From Straminergon stramineum (taxonomy: Eukaryota > Streptophyta > Bryopsida > Hypnales > Calliergonaceae): a DNA stretch of 64,000 nt. This document shows, piece after piece, positions 24,098-36,769 of this stretch (positions are counted from its first letter, which is position 1; every line of letters starts with the position of its first letter). Position numbers and translations under genes: made by a program. The stretch is taken from the NCBI GenBank assembly GCA_963920665.1, contig OY987273.1:8186501-8250500 (forward strand), in the 5' to 3' direction. The notes beneath the pieces were generated by a model. That model made no database searches. It was given only the letters and a program-made list of their open reading frames with translations, and was not told the DNA's origin.

Positions 24098-25236
24098 TAT
24101 CCTCAAGTCGATGATATCAATTGAACTCAATATATAATTGAGAATCATGTACTCCAGGAGAAGATAAAATGGTCTAAATTCTTGAGACTCATCCATCATA
24201 TCCTTGAGTCGACGATATCTATTTAATTTAGTAATATGTGGGTCTTATCGTCAACACGAGGATAGGTCTTAGTTTTATATTCCTATAAATGATATCGGTT
24301 TTATATTATAATGGACAATATCCATCTTAAAGTCTACTAATGGAAGGTTTATATTTCAAGAAGTTTTATCGTTGACTCAACAATATTTAAATCTCATAAT
24401 TTGGGTCCCTAGTTTATAAATTGTAAAATATTTTCGGAAATTATTTGCCTAATGGTCGTATCGTAGACTCGAGGATAATTCACATTTTCAAGAATAACTT
24501 CTATTATCGATAAAAATTTATTGAACTCCAAGTTAGATTATAACTAAGGAAGGTTAATATGTTTTTATTCTTAGGAGGATATCATCGACTCAGTGATACT
24601 CATTTTTACTTCATGCATAATCCTCTAATTTGCATTTGTTTTATAAATTGAGTTTATAAATTATAATATACTTCCGTACATTATTCGACTATGTTTTGTT
24701 GGTGTTCCTTGGAATGTCTCTAACACATTATCTTAGATTTGATGATAGCCTTTATGTCCCTTTAGAGGTTTTGTTATCCTCGATTCGATGATAATTATAT
24801 TAGTTAGGAATACATTAGTCTTATTATCTATTTACTCATGAATGTGAAATTTATATATTCACAAATAATATCTTCTATATATCGTAATTGACGATAAGCC
24901 CTTCATATGATAATGTTAGAAGGCTTATATTTTTGGATTCACACATTATTATCGTCGAGTCGATGATACCCATTTCTAACTTTGAGAGTCATATTCTAAG
25001 TTGTATATAACTAAGAACTTGATAAATAATCAAGAGTCATATTCTACGTCATTTAGAAATAGTCAAAATTTTCCATACACTATTGGACCAATGATTTTGT
25101 TGTTGTTGCTTGAAGTTTTTCTGAATTTATTACTTCATATGAAAAATACTTCTAGAAATTATTCACGAGGAAACTTTTTGTAGTTACAAATTCTGAGTTA
25201 AAGACAATTCTTTACTCTATCTTTGGTTCAAGGATA
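24098..25236. repeat. Family 2 palindrome array upstream of GHTHEDID gene 2 (11 copies)
   Basis: Imperfect 19-bp palindromes with consensus TATCRTCGACTCGATGATA start at 24098, 24199, 24246, 24367, 24459, 24580, 24729, 24775, 24880 (17 bp), 24950 and 25218. Spacing is 46-149 bp, with a wider final gap. The best copy, at 24950, is TATCGTCGAGTCGATGATA. The sequence is unrelated to family 1. Many variants are C/T or G/A changes at CG positions. The sequence between copies shows little similarity. The array ends about 250 bp before the first coding ATG of gene 2. Confidence 0.82.
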
Positions 25237-25485
25237 GACATATGTATTTTGTGATTATTCTATCAACCAATTTGATTTGTGTTATCTATAATTCCAATTG
25301 ATTAAGAGTTCACATCGGTTTCAAGATAAGAATTCTCTTTGTAATATATTCAAAATAGATTGTGTATAATGTATATTTCATATAGTCTTTTGTTTGAAAT
25401 TGAGTGTGACACATTTAGAAGATCATGTGTTGTTATCGTATCTGAGATAATTGTTCTCATTCACCAATTGGCTCTAGCCCGTAGA

Positions 25486-28277
25486 ATGGATATTCACAGA
25501 CCTGAAGATTTTGCAAACCCGGTGCCTACATTACACCCTGATGTCTGTACATGTGACAGGATTCCTCGTGCGAAATGGAACTTCAAACCAATCACTCTCC
25601 GTAATGAATCAAGGGATGATGTCGCAAATGCAATCTTACAAAATGTCGACCCAGATGTTGTGGTAGACAGCGATGGAAAGCCTCTTGGTGATGATCGAGT
25701 TTTCATTCAAATTGCGCAATCCTTGTGTAAGGCAGAAGTCCCAACCGAGTGGATGTTGTCAATTCACTCCTAGCACATCAAGCGAGTTTTTCTCTTTGGT
25801 GTCAATTTGTATGACCAAGACCAGACGCATATTTACAATACCGCCATGAATGCTACTAATAGAAGAATTCATATAGGGGTTTGATCCTATGAAAGCTTTC
25901 GAGAGAGAATGGAGCTTAGTTATCCCAAAATAGAGACCCTCTTGGTTCCTCAAGCGATCACTGAAGTCTCTACCAAAACTTGTTGTCTAAACAATTGTTT
26001 GCAGCCTTTTCTGCATAGACAAATTCAAGCCATTCGTTCTCAACTCCATGTAAATGATGGGGTATATGCTCGGAAGAAGTGTCTTCTTGAGGTGCATAGG
26101 CAGATCCACAAAGATCCTGTTGGCAAGGAGTGGATTACCTTGAAAGAAAGGTAAGTGTGTCCCATTACATGGTGGACCATTCATGGGATTTTGAAAGCTA
26201 TCTTTTATAAGTATAAAGAGATGGCAAAGGATGGGAAGCAAGCAGAGGCGCATGGGAATTTGGGGTCCAAAAAACCAAGAAAACATATTGTGCAAGCTAC
26301 TTAGACACTTCAAACATTAGTAGTTCCTGAAGCTAACAAAATGCCACATAAAACGAGGACACTTGAATTAGGGGAGAAAGTCCCTACAATGGTTTTGCCG
26401 TCTTCATTTCGTTAGAGTGATCAATTACCAAAAATCAATGAGGCCAATGCAACTTTAAATTTGCAACCAATTTCTTCTAGTGGCTTGAGCAACATTTAGC
26501 ATGCTTCATTCCCAAAATTTTCTCCAAAGGCACGTGGAGATACTTTTGCTTGGTGTGGCTTGTGTAATAAATACAAGCAATTGAGGAGCGCATGCACTCC
26601 CCTTTCGCACGCACAAGAGAAGTGGATTGTTGCTTTGGATACCCACCTTGTGGGCCAAAAGGCCCATAGAGAACTGTACTATGCGAATCGACATATTTCT
26701 GAAACATATCTTGAGAAGATGCTAACCATTATCCATGATAAAATGGATCACTCTAAGATTGCTTCTCCACACTTCTCTCACAAAACCAAAGCAACGGATT
26801 CCTACATGAAAATCATACCTGTTGCAGTTACAGGTATGATTGCTCATGGGCATGGGGATGTTAGATATGCACACTACGGTTTAGACATTTTTCCAACAAA
26901 CGCAAATCATACCATTGGGTCCATCGCAAAGTTGTTGCGTAATGTTGAAGAACCACCAAAGAATTCATTGCGCAAGTTATTCTCTGAAAAGGAGACGCAA
27001 GCCACATTAACCAAGGCGATTCTGGAAGAGGCAGATATTTGCTTGGACTCTCTCCTTCCTCCTCCGGAAGAATCAATTCCAGCTCAACCTTTGCCACCAA
27101 TATTGACTTTGCAGTTGGATAATGCATCAGGAGACAATAAGAATAGATGGGTTTTTGCTTTTTGTTCCCTACTTATATACAAAGGGATTTTCCGCGAAGT
27201 GTACATCAATTTCCTCATTGTTGGGCACACTCATGAAGACATTGATGCTCTTTTTGGTTGATGGAGCACTAAATTGAAGATCAATAACTATCTAAGACTT
27301 CCAAAACTCATAAAATCCTTCATGGATCGCAAAACACACACCATCATTCCTCATCTCATCCTAGGTCCCAACAATTCAAGTTTTACACGGATTCCAGTGG
27401 ATGGCCTTTGATGGAGTATATAAATTTTGTGTATGGATAAGAAATGGTTGCCAAAGCACGGCAAAGGAATTTGCTTGTGGTCTGAGACTGAAGACGAACG
27501 TCCAATAGTTCCAAGCGGTGATCCACTACCTCTAGTTCCCGAGAAGATGCGTTCTCTCGATGAGATCAGGAGAGGTTTTTGAACAGTTTCATTGCACACT
27601 AGAGCAAAATGGCAGACGATGACCAATCTGGAGAATTCAGGAGGAAGAATGGCCCTATAAAAGAGTATTGGAAAGGTGTTCAAACAGCTTTTGATGCACT
27701 TCTAGAGCCACGTGAGAGATTACTACATGGATTATGGCCGATTTCGAGGATCATCTATGACAAGGCAGATTGCAAGGAGAGGAATGGTACACTGCATGAA
27801 GGGGATGTAGAGGATGCACCCTTTGTTGGACGAAGGTGTGATCATTCACATGCTTCTTTTCACGTTAATCACGATAAGTTTGTAGGTTATTTTGTTGTGG
27901 TGTAGCCTGCTAATGGTGACTCCAAGCCATTATGGCATGCTACAGCCATTACAAATCTGAATACCGATCTAGGACATATGAATATGATCCAAATCCAATA
28001 TTGGATGCTAGCTTCAGATCGATACATTAACATGGAAACGTATGATGGATGGGATACAAAAAAAGGGAATGTGTGGTGCGAAGATCAAGCAATAACCCCA
28101 ACATAGTCAAGTACAGATTGTATCATGACCGCTTGGAAGCCATGTATGCAAGAGGGGACTTCAGATCCAAGGGTGGCAATTCCAAAGCCACAAATTGACA
28201 TCATCAAAGCATCAGTGGAAGCCTTTACGGCTAATTCAAACGCCGATGAAACTATGGCAGAATTGAATAGTGTTTAG
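25486..28277 (+). pseudogene. GHTHEDID (DUF7869-type) RNase H-like protein gene 2
   Basis: This is a diverged paralogue of the 19-21.7 kb gene. From the ATG at 25486 (MDIHRPEDFANP) one frame runs to about 27340. It is interrupted by TAG 25771, TGA 25882, TAA 26152, TAG 26302, 26413 and 26497, and TGA 27259, each explainable as CAG, CAA or CGA. It then shifts frame at least once before a terminal segment (about 27609-28277) with TAG at 27903 and 28105. Shared blocks are AWCGLCNKYKQL, IHDKMDHSK, GMIAHGHGD, LQLDNASGDNKN and GHTHEDIDALF, the same three acidic positions as in gene 1. It has no family 1 palindromes but is preceded by the family 2 array. It is inactive as it stands. A DDE-like transposase role is inferred from motif layout. 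Confidence 0.72.
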
Positions 28278-28299
28278 GTATATAAGTAGTTTTTGTTGT

Positions 28300-29625
28300 A
28301 GGGTGTGAAGTGGCATGGACTTTGCATTTACATGTTTTGAGATATTCACATAAATATATTTTGTCCATTTCATTAGGGTAGTTTGATTGTGTTATAGTTA
28401 TTGATTTCTATTAATTATATATTTTATCTTCTTATTTTTCTCGAATGTTCTGCATTCAGTTTATTCATTTGTATTTTTTTTCATTGGTAGAAAATTGTGT
28501 TCCAATCAACAAACACTAGCTGACATTTTTTGTCAACTGCGTTCATTGCAATGCAATTTTCTTCGAGTGTTTGATAAACTTTATTTCATGTTAAAGTTTG
28601 GTATCAATAACCTAAAGATTAGTCTTCCTGTAGATGCACCTCTCAATATCAAGAAATGTCTCAATTGATGACATCTTGCATGATTTAATGTCTATATTTT
28701 TAAGAAAATATAAATTTTCAAAGGCTAAATGCGGCTTCTTCCTACTATTGATAGCAATAGCAAATTAATTAAACATGTATTTCGACATTTTCAAGTCTCA
28801 ATTTATTGAATTGTCTCAATTTCATGAACTCTTTTGTATTCTAAATATAGAAGTGAATTAAAATGAGACCTCACCTTATCTCAATTTAAAGAATAAGGCC
28901 TTATACTCATACTTTCTCAAAATGTAAAAAAATGGGCTACTAAATGCACCTACAATGGACCATTTTTAAAATTGATCCTCATTATTTATTGAATGATAAT
29001 TGAATAGAAAGGATACCCAGAATTGTGTGGTGGAGTTAAGGACCATTTTGAAAAGTGTGCAGAGCTTTGTAGTCTCTATTCCAGGATGTCTTGTCGGACA
29101 TATTTTTAGGTTTTGGTGTCATGTAGGACATCTAACATCATGTGCCATATTAGACAAAGTGTCCATATCTTGTCACGCCCCGTCGTGTAAGTCCATTGTT
29201 GACGACTCAGAAAAATTAAAATCTCAATATAATTATGAACCTAAATTTAGAATATAATATTTATTCATTAAGTTGAGATGCTTCATTGAAAGGAAACTTA
29301 AATATATCAAAATCATAAATTTTTGATGATTTTTTTTAAAGTCAACTAGACGTTTGGTCAACTAGACATCTCAAGGGCTATACTAGATGTCGTGTGACGT
29401 CTATTTGTCACGATGTCGCACTATCTGGGTAGAAAACTATGTCTCTATTTGTAATATTGTAAAGGTTTCAAACTTACAAGTGGTTGTTTGGGGTAAGCTT
29501 ATAGTTTATGTTCTTGTAACTTCTTGTCTATGATTTGTTTTCAATACTATTTGTGTTATTTCTTCATGTGCATGAAATGGATTTCGACATCAAATACATA
29601 ACACTTTTAGCATCATACACCTTAC
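28300..29625. other. AT-rich interval with one dispersed repeat copy
   Basis: No gene is seen. A stretch near 28790-29195 (GTCTCAATTTA, AATAAGGCCTTAT, then TTTTTAGGTTTTGGTGT and CGTCGTGTAAG) recurs in part near 43840-44050 and 50150-50253. Confidence 0.5.
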
Positions 29626-29629
29626 ATCA

Positions 29630-30367
29630 GGGTGATTGCAAGAAACACTTGTCCTATTTTTCTCCCCTTGCCTTTGGACACGTGGGTTTTTTGTCATAAC
29701 TTTTGCATTGTAAGTCCGTTTGTCTTGAAATTTGGATTGAAGGTATATATAAAAGTCTCACACATTTTCTTATTTTTTTAATTTTTTTTCAAAGTACTTT
29801 ACTATTTTTAAGGTGCCCCAGATTGGATGTCTACCTTGGTCATTTTGGGGGGGTTGGGTACAAAGTTGTATCCAAAAATATGAACTGGAAGCCACAAATT
29901 GGAGAAGTTGGAGGTGTACTTGCATTCCAATGAGAGATGAAGAGTCTTTTGCAAAAAACCTTTGCATGAGGTGTCTATATGAGGCCAAAGTAACCGTTGT
30001 TTGTGCTCATTTTTTAGGGGGGAGAAAATTTTCCTTGAAGAAATTTTGGTGCAATACAAGAATAGGCTTGTCTACAAAAATGGTTTTTTTGGGGGGAATT
30101 TTTTTAATTTTTTTTTAATTACTAAAAATGAAAAGGTCCATAGATCCCTTTTTCGCTATTTTTTGCTCCTAGTGGCTTCTATAGTAGTCTATAGTACTAC
30201 ATAGTACTAAATCAACGGTTTAGATTTACAAGTGCCCCAAATTGATAGTTGACATTCACAAGTGCATGCTAACGCACAAAATTGATAGTAGTCCATAGTA
30301 TTGCCAATCCTATGGTCAAAAATCAGGTTTTTGAGCAAAAAACATGAGGTGTTTGTTGCAATCACCC
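29630..30367. mobile_element. 738-bp TIR element, non-autonomous
   Basis: The ends are inverted copies: GGGTGATTGCAAGAAACAC at the left and the complement of GTGTTTGTTGCAATCACCC at the right, 18 of 19 matching. Flanking ATCA at 29626-29629 and 30368-30371 is a possible 4-bp target duplication. The interior contains G- and T-rich runs but no credible transposase. Superfamily is unassigned. Confidence 0.65.
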
Positions 30368-30471
30368 ATCATTGAATATCCATACCTTAAAACGTGCAAC
30401 CTTCTTCGCATCCTTTTTTGACATTACCAAATACAAGCTTGGGAGTTGCATGCTCTAGCAAATCTCATTGT

Positions 30472-30643
30472 TATAGAAATAGGCTGCAATCTTACAACAT
30501 ATCTATCCTAGAAGTGTAGAAACACTTGAGAGATGATTAGTGGCAAGTAGCTACCACGTTATATATAAGATTAGTAATTTAAGTTATGCTAATGAATGAA
30601 AACTAAGATTAAAGATGAAACCCTAAGCTTGTTGCTGTCAACA
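30472..30643 (-). repeat. 3' LTR of copia element
   Basis: This is a 172-bp long terminal repeat matching 40434-40606 along its whole length, with about two dozen mismatches by eye. Its outer end reads TATAG where the other copy has TGTAG. The inner end is TCAACA, preceded on the minus strand by a polypurine tract (GAAGGGGGG) at 30644-30652. The flank ATTGT at 30467-30471 equals the flank at 40607-40611, a perfect 5-bp target duplication. Confidence 0.9.
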
Positions 30644-31309
30644 CCCCCCTTCAAACGAAATTGGAGTTTGAAGATTTTTACTACTCTATACACAAGAGGC
30701 TTTCTTGTCGAGTGATGGCACACATTGGAATTAGTCAAATGTGAGTTCTCCATAAATGTATTGGGACCACATTGCTCGTTGGGTTGGCAGGTCTGTTGTT
30801 GTGGATGTTCTACGCCTTCGTGGTGCACTTAGCAAATTGATGTTTTGACGTAGTGAGTGAGATTGTGATGGAACAGTTTGATGCAAAGACTTTCACTAAA
30901 TGTGAGGGTCTTGATTGTCGAAGGAGCATGGGCACAACAGTTGGTGACTTGATGAGAAGCAAATCACCGTTGCAAGATACTATATAAAGGAGTGAGATTT
31001 CGTGGCAGAAATATTATGTTGTAAGAAGAGGTTGTATCCCAAGGCTGTATTTTTCATGGGAGGATTGTTCACGAGAGGTGATTGGCTTCAAGGTTTTAGA
31101 ATACAAGAGCTTTGGTTCACTAGCAGATGTTGAAGCTTATTTGTTTCGAGGTCTAGTGGGATAAGAGGAAGCTCTAGTTTTAGGCTTTTTTTGTAGATTA
31201 TGAAGTCGGTTTTTACAAAGAAAGGGACTTGTCATCTTGTATTCAGGTTGGCTAGACTGTAGAGTCCTAGGGATTCCCTATATTGGTGGAATTGGATTCT
31301 ACCTAAGGG

Positions 31310-33318
31310 CTTTGTAAGGACATTTGCGGGTTGATCTACAGTTTGAATATGTTGTAATCGAATTTCCCCCCAAAGCCTCTTTCTCAAATAAAGTGGTAAT
31401 GTATCTCTATGTGTTTGGATCTAGCATGAAATATAGGATTGCTGGATAGTTTGATTGCTCCTTGGTTGCTGCAATGTAGGGTAATACTAGACTGTGTGGG
31501 ATGGGGAGAAGATGGGAGAGGCTTGATGAGTGAATTTGCAAGTTGGAGGTTTTAGAGTAGTCGGTGCAACCAAACTGCCTCCTATGCATTGTTGCTCAAG
31601 GCTCAATACTTTGATTCAATGGAGGAACGGGACACAATGAGTTGACATTTGCTCTGCCAGGAAATGGAGCCACCTCCAAGTGTAAATATGTAGGCACCAA
31701 CGGAATGACGAGTTTTAGGACAAGAGTCCCAATTAGCATTTGTATAGCCGATAATAGTTGTGGAATTGTTGGCTTTGTAGAGGATCGCGAAGTCTAGTGT
31801 ACCTCAAAGATATCTAAGGATGTGCTTAGCAACTTCAAGATGTGACTATTGTAGAGTAGACATGTAGTTGTTGAGGCAATTTATTATATAGGCAATATTG
31901 GGTTTGGTGACTAAGAAATATTAATTTGCTGATAAGTCGGCAATAGAGTTGGGAATCAATGTGTGTTGTTTTCATGTCTATGACCAAAATTTGTCCTACC
32001 GACAAGGATGCAAGTTCAGGTTTACAATTCTCCATGCCAAATTCTTGAAGTATTGATGTTGTATAGTCCTTCTGATGTAGGAAGATCCCAAGAAGTACTT
32101 GCTCAAAGGTGATGCCAAGATAACGCTGAATTTTTCCAAGGTCTGTCATCTCAAACTCGATGTGAAGGATGTGTTTCAACCAGTTGATGAGACAATTCGA
32201 ACTACTAGTAATAAAGAGATCATCCACATATAGCAATAAGATAAATGTTTCACCGTCTTTGTGCATGTAGTATAGGTTTCGATCAAATTTGTTGTGGTGT
32301 AAGCCTATTCAAAGTAGGGCGGCATCAATTCGATTGTACCAAGTGTAGGGGCTTTGCTTTAAGCCATAGAGTGATTTGTTGAGACAACAAACAAGATTTT
32401 CCTTTCTATGTGCTTGAAACCGAGGAGCTTGAGTCATATATACCCATTCCTTCAGAAGACCATTGAAAGAAGTTGTGCGGACGTCCATGTGCTAGATGTC
32501 CTAGTATTTTGGTGCGGCCATGGCAATGGTAGTGCGAATGGTGGTCCACTTAATGATGAGGGTGAAAGTTTCTGTGAAGTCGATGCCTAGGCGCTATTCA
32601 AATCTATGGGTGACCAGTTGAGCTTTCTTTACTAGAGGTTGTCCATCAAGACCCAATTTTAACTTAAAGACCCATATACATGTGATGGCACGATGATTGG
32701 AGGGTAGGGGTTCTAATTCCTAGGTGTTATTGCACCATATGCTCTCTATTTCATCTTGCATGGCACGTCTCCAATTGAGGTCAGTGGTGCCCTATTTGAA
32801 GGTAACTTCCGTTTGGTTTGGATCTATTGGGGGAGTTGGAGGTTTAGGTTTAGAAGGAATTGAGGTGAGAAGGCAAATGTTGAAGTCATCGGTTGAAAGG
32901 CAAAGGTCATATTTGCCAAGATGAATGATCTACCAGTCGGGGACATTGCGACTAGCATGGGGGAGTCGGGGTGGGTGTAGAAGTATTAGTAGAATGGATA
33001 TTCAGAGGAAAATGGAAAATAGTAGTGTCTAGTTGCAGTGGGGGAACATGGTGAGTGGGTGGGGTTATCAAGGCTGGAGAGTCAAGATTCAGGGTCTTTG
33101 AGGGAATGGAGGGGGACTAAGGGGTGAGTGAAGATGTGGCTGTGGGAATCAAAAGAGTATGGGGAGACTTGAGAGAGTAGTTGGGGACATGATGAGAAGA
33201 ATCTAGTGAGGGACAAAGGAGTTTGTCCAGGAACAAAGGAGTTGCTAGAGGTTTGGTGATTCGTAGTAGATGGAAGGTTGAAGCAATGCTCGTCAAAGCA
33301 AACATCATGCATTGTCAT
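31310..33318 (-). pseudogene. copia reverse transcriptase and RNase H region
   Basis: The reverse transcriptase catalytic block is visible as ILLLYVDDLFITSS near 32230, followed by GKIQRYLGITF and LHQKDYTTSILQEF, typical of Ty1/copia. Downstream fragments read [10 protein letters not shown], the end of copia RNase H, near 31410-31440. The upstream end (33318) reads HDVCFDEHCFN, the segment that follows integrase in copia, so the polyprotein is split here by the insertion to its right. Several frameshifts and stops are present. Confidence 0.82.
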
Positions 33319-33339
33319 ACGCGCAGTGGAGCGTAAGTA

Positions 33340-36300
33340 CCATTACAACACCAAAACGTCATAAAATGACTTAAAATATTGTCCTAGGGGATTCTAGACT
33401 ATTGTTGCAAGTCGAGATTATCCATACTACCAACTTAAGCTCAATCTTCACCTCTTTTCTCTCTTTTCCGGATTACTACCTTTCCGGAATCCAATTCGGA
33501 TCCACTCCTTTCTGGAATTTGAATTCGTCACTTCTCACACACACTAGTTTTTGGTGCCTCTGTTATACCCTTAGAGGGTCCGCCTTTGATCTTGTAGAGG
33601 GGTAGGGACTTACCACTCTTATTCCTCACTCTCTTCTCTCTCTAAACTACACAAAACAACCTTAGACCAAATGTTGCATTAGATCAGACCAAGAAACACT
33701 CTCACAACTTCTGGGATGGCCAATCCGGGAGGTAGGTCGCTTAGAGCCGTAACTAGTCTTCTCCACTACAACAACAGATCAATAGAAACCGGAATTGATA
33801 AGGGATTGTTAGTCGTTCTCTAGATTGATCCTAGGGTTTCGCAGACCTCCCGGAGAGTAGGATGGGGATTTTTCTGCTGGCGGTTGCTTATCTCCGCACG
33901 GAACCTTCTCTGGTAATTTGGACTCGCACCCACGCCACTCCTTGCCGGATTTCCATTCCAATGTTTTAAAGGCACCACGCACAAGACCGTATTCACAAGC
34001 CTAAACTACGTCACAAACGTTCCCTCCCAACTCAAATCCAGTCACCTCAGATCTGTATTCTTCCTTACCTCCTCCTCTCTTTTATACTTCAACGCTCTCA
34101 CAAATATATATATAAGAAAGCTAGATATACGATAGATCAAATCTTGAATGCCCACTTAGTGGCTCAGATTAAAGAAAGGATGACAAGATAACAACTATAA
34201 GTACTAGGATTGAATGAGAGGGCAACAAGCCTGCCCTCCCTTTAAAACTCAAAACCCAAAAGCCAAAAAGCCACCTAAAAATCCAAGTGACCAATCACAG
34301 ACCTCTCAAGAAACCCGAAAATTTAGATCCTAGAAATGAGAAACCCGAGCCCACACCTCGAAACCCGGATCAGATTCAAAATTCAAATGCTAACTAACTG
34401 AAATCCTAACTACTTCGCCTTTCGTGCCTTCTTCTAACTACTCCCGCCTTGACTTGATGGTGCCCAAATGGATGCCCTCAGAGTCACTTTTGGAGTTGCC
34501 TTCACCAGGGTTGTCCTCAATGCTACCCTGATCTGGATCTTTCAGATCTCCAGAGGTGAGTCTTCCTCTTCCATGTCCTCTTCCTCTTCTTCCTCCTCTA
34601 ATCAAGTTTGGTACTCCTCTTCCTCAGATTTCTCAATTTGAGTGACCTCCCTCTCGTATTCTTCTCTTGGAGAGGTCTCATCTAAAACAATGGTGGTCCT
34701 CTCATGCCTTGGTTGAGGCTGCTACATGTGCTCAAAGCTTTCCGAATGAGTTCGGGTCGGATTCTTCAGTCCTCCAATCCGGTCTGCTAGGTCACTCCAG
34801 ATAAGCAACCTAGGCGTCTGAAGGGTTTCCTTTTTAGGAAGACAGATCATCAGAATCGGTGGCGAGACGGTAACTTCCAGTGGCACCAATTCTTGTGTTG
34901 CGTCCAACTGCTTGGTTGGCTCCCAAACTGTCTTCACGCTTCCCCGAATGGTCTTCTCCAGCTGAGTTGAGAAGGGCTTCGTTGAATGCTAGAGAGGCTC
35001 CCTAGGCACTTCTAGTCTTGATGGAAGTGGTAGTGATGTCGTTAACTTCACTAGAGTTTCCATATCAAAGTGGATTTCTGGAAGGTGGGAAAAATCCATG
35101 ACACAGTCCAAATGAATCTGCCCTAAGAGCTGGCACATCTCTTTCAACATGAAATCCATCCTTGATGAGAAGTCGACCAAGATCCAGACTACCTTGGATC
35201 TAGTGAGATGTCCTTCCTCTATTAGCCGATTTTGGACGAGGGAGGCCTTGACGACGAGCTTTGCGGGTCTATCCACCAGACTGGATAGGTTCTTGATGAG
35301 ATGCAAAGCTTCCTTCTCCCTCTGCTTTGTTGTGGCTAACTCTCCTTCTGCCCAACTCAACTAGGCTTGAAGGTTAGTCTTCTCCTTCTCCAAATTCTCA
35401 ATTTATTTCTCCTTTCGTCCCAGCTCTTCTTTTTTGAAAGTTTCTTCACCGCGTCGAGCATCTCCTTTGGCTTGACCTTCAACTCCTTGTTGATCCTTCT
35501 GAGAAGGTCTGCCAAGGTCTCATGGTACTTTTGTGCTTGCAACACCTAGTCGAATCTAGTTTTGAAGAACCTAGAAATGTCTTCCTTTGGCTTCTTCGGA
35601 ACCTTCTTCGGAACAGGGAGTTTCCCTTGTGATGTCGGATTGGTAGATTTCCTTCGTCTTTGATCTATGAGCTGTTCCTCCTCTTCCGGCTCTTCCTCTT
35701 CTTCGAATGCCGGCTCCTCTACCTCCACTTTGTCCGTGAGGCCATAATATAGGATTGTGGATCCGGTGTTATACTTTACCATTTCTGCATCACTCAAAAG
35801 TTCTACATAGTAGTAGAGGAAGAATAGGTAAGGACCGATTGGGCTGGTCTTAGCCTTTCCTACATTGGCGGCAAGCTTGGAGACCACTGCTCCAATGACT
35901 TTGCCCCAGTTGACTGGTCTACCCTACATTGCACCAAAAATGGTGTTGGCTACCATAATCGTAACCTGGGTAGGCTTTTTTGGATACAAGATCGGGATAA
36001 GGAACTCTAAGACCTGTTTCTGCCTCCTATCTAGACAATCACTGATGGCATACCCCTCCTTAGAATGGGCTTCATTCTTGAACTTCCCTACCGCGAACTG
36101 CTTCGTTTGGGAGGCTAATCCAGATCCCTTCGTAGGGAATTTGTATACCTTTGCCCAAACCTCATCCGTTCAGGTTCCAAGTTGCTCCCTCACTATCTGT
36201 TCATATTGATTCAGAGCTCCTAGGACGAGCTCTTGAATCATTCGATCATTCTTTATAGTCCATGGCCTAAGGAACAGACCAACACACCCTATCGTACTCA

Positions 36301-36760
36301 GGTCGTCTTCTAACTACGATCGATCCCTCAGTCTTTCTGCAATGGTTGGATAAACCATCTATGTTGTAACTAATGGTTTACAGATATCTCCCTCCACCAT
36401 CGTAAACCGGAACTAACTGAACTATTGAAACGATTACTAACTCACCACTCTTTCACTCAAGTATATGAGCGCAAAACCACTTCGGAAGAAAGAGGAAGAA
36501 AATAATGGGAGTGGTGGGGGGTAAGTACTTGTTATCCTACCGACCGTTCTAGAAGTGGACCGTTTACCCATAACGGTTCCCTAGATTCCTAGACCGGAAC
36601 TTTAGACCATAGGCTGTCACTATCCGGGTTTCCGAAATCCGGATCCGTCCTAGATCCTTTTAGTAAACACTTGGATCATCTTCTCAGCCTTAATGCAATG
36701 TTTAGGCTAAGAGGATTCTAATTCCGTTGGTCTATTGGAAATTTTGAAAAATTCTATACT
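33340..36760. mobile_element. Insertion inside the copia polyprotein carrying a gag-like gene
   Basis: The copia coding sequence stops at about 36770 (after integrase) and resumes near 33318, so the roughly 3.4 kb between is inserted DNA. I could not find its LTRs, terminal repeats or target duplication, so the boundaries are approximate. It carries a coiled-coil protein pseudogene (next entry) on the minus strand and a non-coding part at 33.35-34.4 kb with no recognised feature. Confidence 0.55.
34440..36420 (-). pseudogene. Gag-like or plant-mobile-domain-like coiled-coil protein
   Basis: Read from about 36420, the peptide starts with an alpha-helical region (LSTIGCVGLFLRPWTIKNDR; FKNEAHSKEGYAISD; GRPVNWGKVIGAVVSKL; PYLFFLYYYVELLSD). 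It continues into an acidic run (EEEEEPEEEEQL) and then a long Lys/Glu-rich coiled coil (KYHETLADLLRRINKEL; AEGELATTKQREKEAL). This layout is seen in structural proteins of plant retroelements, but I do not recognise the family with certainty. In-frame stops are all CAG-to-TAG or CGA-to-TGA types. One frameshift lies near 35360-35420. No reverse transcriptase belongs to it, so it may be a non-autonomous LTR element. Confidence 0.5.
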
Positions 36761-36769
36761 ATTAGAGAC

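Noticed and set aside
32408..33605. Plus-strand ORFs within the copia element
   Set aside because: They are shadows of the minus-strand reverse transcriptase region or chance frames in the nested insertion.
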